From: Fidelibacterota bacterium
Lineage (GTDB): Bacteria > Fidelibacterota > UBA8477 > JABMPR01
Direction: 5' to 3'
Length of the DNA: 36,954 nucleotides
NCBI GenBank assembly: GCA_013203185.1
Contig: JABMOS010000133.1
Coordinates: 1 to 36,954, forward strand
Below are positions 36,324 through 36,954 of the stretch, piece by piece. Positions within the stretch are counted from its first letter, which is position 1, and every line of letters starts with the position of its first letter. Made by a program: the position numbers and the translations under genes. The notes under the pieces are model-generated. The model saw nothing but the letters and a program-made list of their open reading frames with translations, ran no database searches and was not told the origin of the DNA.

Positions 36324-36812
36324 ATGGAGAAAATGTGGGCACCGTGGCGAATGGAGTATATCCGTTCTATCAAGCAAGAGGGTTGTATCTTTTGTGATAA
36401 GCCTGCTGCAGAGGATGACCGGGAAAATTTATTGCTGTTTCGAGGCAAGACCTGTTGTGTTCTCATGAACCTTTTTCCTTACAACAATGGCCATTTGATG
36501 ATTGCTCCCTACGAGCATAACCATGAGATGGAAAATCTGCCTCTGGAAACGCTGACGGAGGTCATGCAACTCAGTCAGGAATGTATCAAAATTTTGAGAG
36601 ATGAATTCAGAGCTGAGGGGTTTAATCTAGGTTTGAATGAAGGTACCATTGCTGGAGCAGGAATAGCAGAGCACATCCATTTCCATATTGTGCCAAGGTG
36701 GGCAGGGGATACCAATTTTATGCCTGTAACAGGACATGCCAAGGTGTTGGTACAGGGTTTAAAAGAGTCCTGGGATGTCTTAAAACCACATTTTGAAAAA
36801 ATCACATTGTAA
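36324..36812 (+). CDS. HIT-family nucleotide hydrolase/phosphorylase-like protein
   Basis: A protein of 162 residues with the histidine-triad motif HIHFHIVPRW near the C-terminus, the catalytic core of the HIT superfamily. An N-terminal CIFCDK pair and the MWAPWRMEYI opening match the group annotated as AP4A phosphorylase-like or ATP adenylyltransferase-like HIT proteins, which often bind zinc through C-x-x-C and a histidine. The actual substrate (diadenosine polyphosphate or nucleotide phosphoramidate) cannot be told. ATG 36324 is preferred because GGAG lies five bases upstream; a GTG at 36318 overlaps that site. It stands alone between the terminator and the tRNA promoter. Confidence 0.92.
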   Translation: MEKMWAPWRMEYIRSIKQEGCIFCDKPAAEDDRENLLLFRGKTCCVLMNLFPYNNGHLMIAPYEHNHEMENLPLETLTEVMQLSQECIKILRDEFRAEGFNLGLNEGTIAGAGIAEHIHFHIVPRWAGDTNFMPVTGHAKVLVQGLKESWDVLKPHFEKITL

Positions 36813-36816
36813 GCAG

Positions 36817-36845
36817 TTGACAGCCTATAAGGCGGAGTTTATATT
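36817..36845 (+). promoter_or_regulatory. Strong promoter of the tRNA-Asn gene
   Basis: A perfect TTGACA (36817-36822) and TATATT (36840-36845, five of six) are exactly 17 bases apart. The following CGCGAGC stretch (36846-36852) is a GC-rich discriminator of the kind found on growth-rate-controlled stable RNA promoters. The start is expected near 36852, about 13 bases before the tRNA. Confidence 0.75.
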
Positions 36846-36864
36846 CGCGAGCTTTTTAGGATAT

Positions 36865-36936
36865 TCCGGAGTAGCTCAGTGGTAGAGCGAGTGACTGTTA
36901 ATCACCAGGTCGGGAGTTCAAATCTCTCCTCCGGAG
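36865..36936 (+). tRNA. tRNA-Asn (anticodon GTT)
   Basis: A full cloverleaf of 72 bases. The acceptor stem TCCGGAG (36865-36871) pairs with CTCCGGA (36929-36935), with G as discriminator. The D arm is GCTC/GAGC with the short loop AGTGGTA. The anticodon loop is CTGTTAA with GTT at 36897-36899, and the T arm is GGGAG/CTCTC with loop TTCAAAT. The anticodon stem has one A-C mismatch at its base. The 3' CCA is not encoded and must be added. Its G34 makes it a queuosine target for the Tgt encoded upstream. Confidence 0.95.
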
Positions 36937-36954
36937 CAAACCAAAAAAGGTTCC

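Overview
The window is about 37 kb of densely coded, moderately AT-rich bacterial chromosome with no gene-free gap above 300 bases. It contains no insertion sequence, integrase, phage gene or CRISPR array. The envelope genes indicate a diderm with an outer membrane: a TonB-receptor-like protein with an N-terminal carboxypeptidase-regulatory-like domain, an LpxH-type hydrolase, an Omp85-like barrel and an MlaE permease. DapF points to meso-diaminopimelate peptidoglycan. This mix, plus a SufU-type SUF operon and an Ig-like lipoprotein of a type common in Bacteroidota relatives, suggests the Fibrobacteres-Chlorobi-Bacteroidetes (FCB) group, perhaps a Marinimicrobia- or Calditrichota-like lineage. 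That placement is inference only.

Left part (1-7968, minus strand): a complete iron-sulfur assembly operon, sufB-sufC-sufD-sufS-sufU-sufT, ends in an Rrf2-type regulator with three clustered cysteines. An NtrC-type sigma-54 activator follows, and the first codons of one more gene run off the left edge. A sigma-70-like promoter at 7941-7968 starts the operon and decides the SufB start codon.

Middle part (8073-20787): a gamma-carbonic-anhydrase-like protein overlaps a pyrimidine nucleoside phosphorylase. Next come an ABC-F ATPase with one intact and one degenerate composite ATP site, a flavin-reductase-like protein, a MarR regulator with its own promoter and terminator, a MutT-like Nudix hydrolase and the TonB-receptor-like protein, which ends at a bidirectional terminator. 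On the minus strand lie two tandem PPK2 polyphosphate kinases and an lpxH-led group that includes a HEAT-repeat lipoprotein and an exported FxLYD-like protein.

Right part (20887-33876, plus strand): ten tightly packed, often overlapping genes appear to form one operon behind a good promoter (TTGACA-17-TATCTT). The first gene encodes a very large envelope protein combining a zinc-peptidase-like domain, a TolB-like beta-propeller and an Omp85-like barrel. It is coupled stop-to-start to an MlaE permease that has no partner genes here. Then follow radA, tgt, sfsA, an Ig-like lipoprotein, dapF, a mannose-1-phosphate guanylyltransferase, a small protein of unknown function and a membrane-anchored RsbU-type phosphatase. 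The window ends with a divergent EF-G-like GTPase, a strong terminator, a HIT protein, and tRNA-Asn behind a near-consensus promoter.

The items most worth a second look are the peptidase-propeller-barrel protein with its orphan MlaE, the coherent one-site degeneration of the ABC-F protein, the EF-G-like protein lacking the switch II histidine and the G4 Asn/Lys, and the tandem PPK2 pair.
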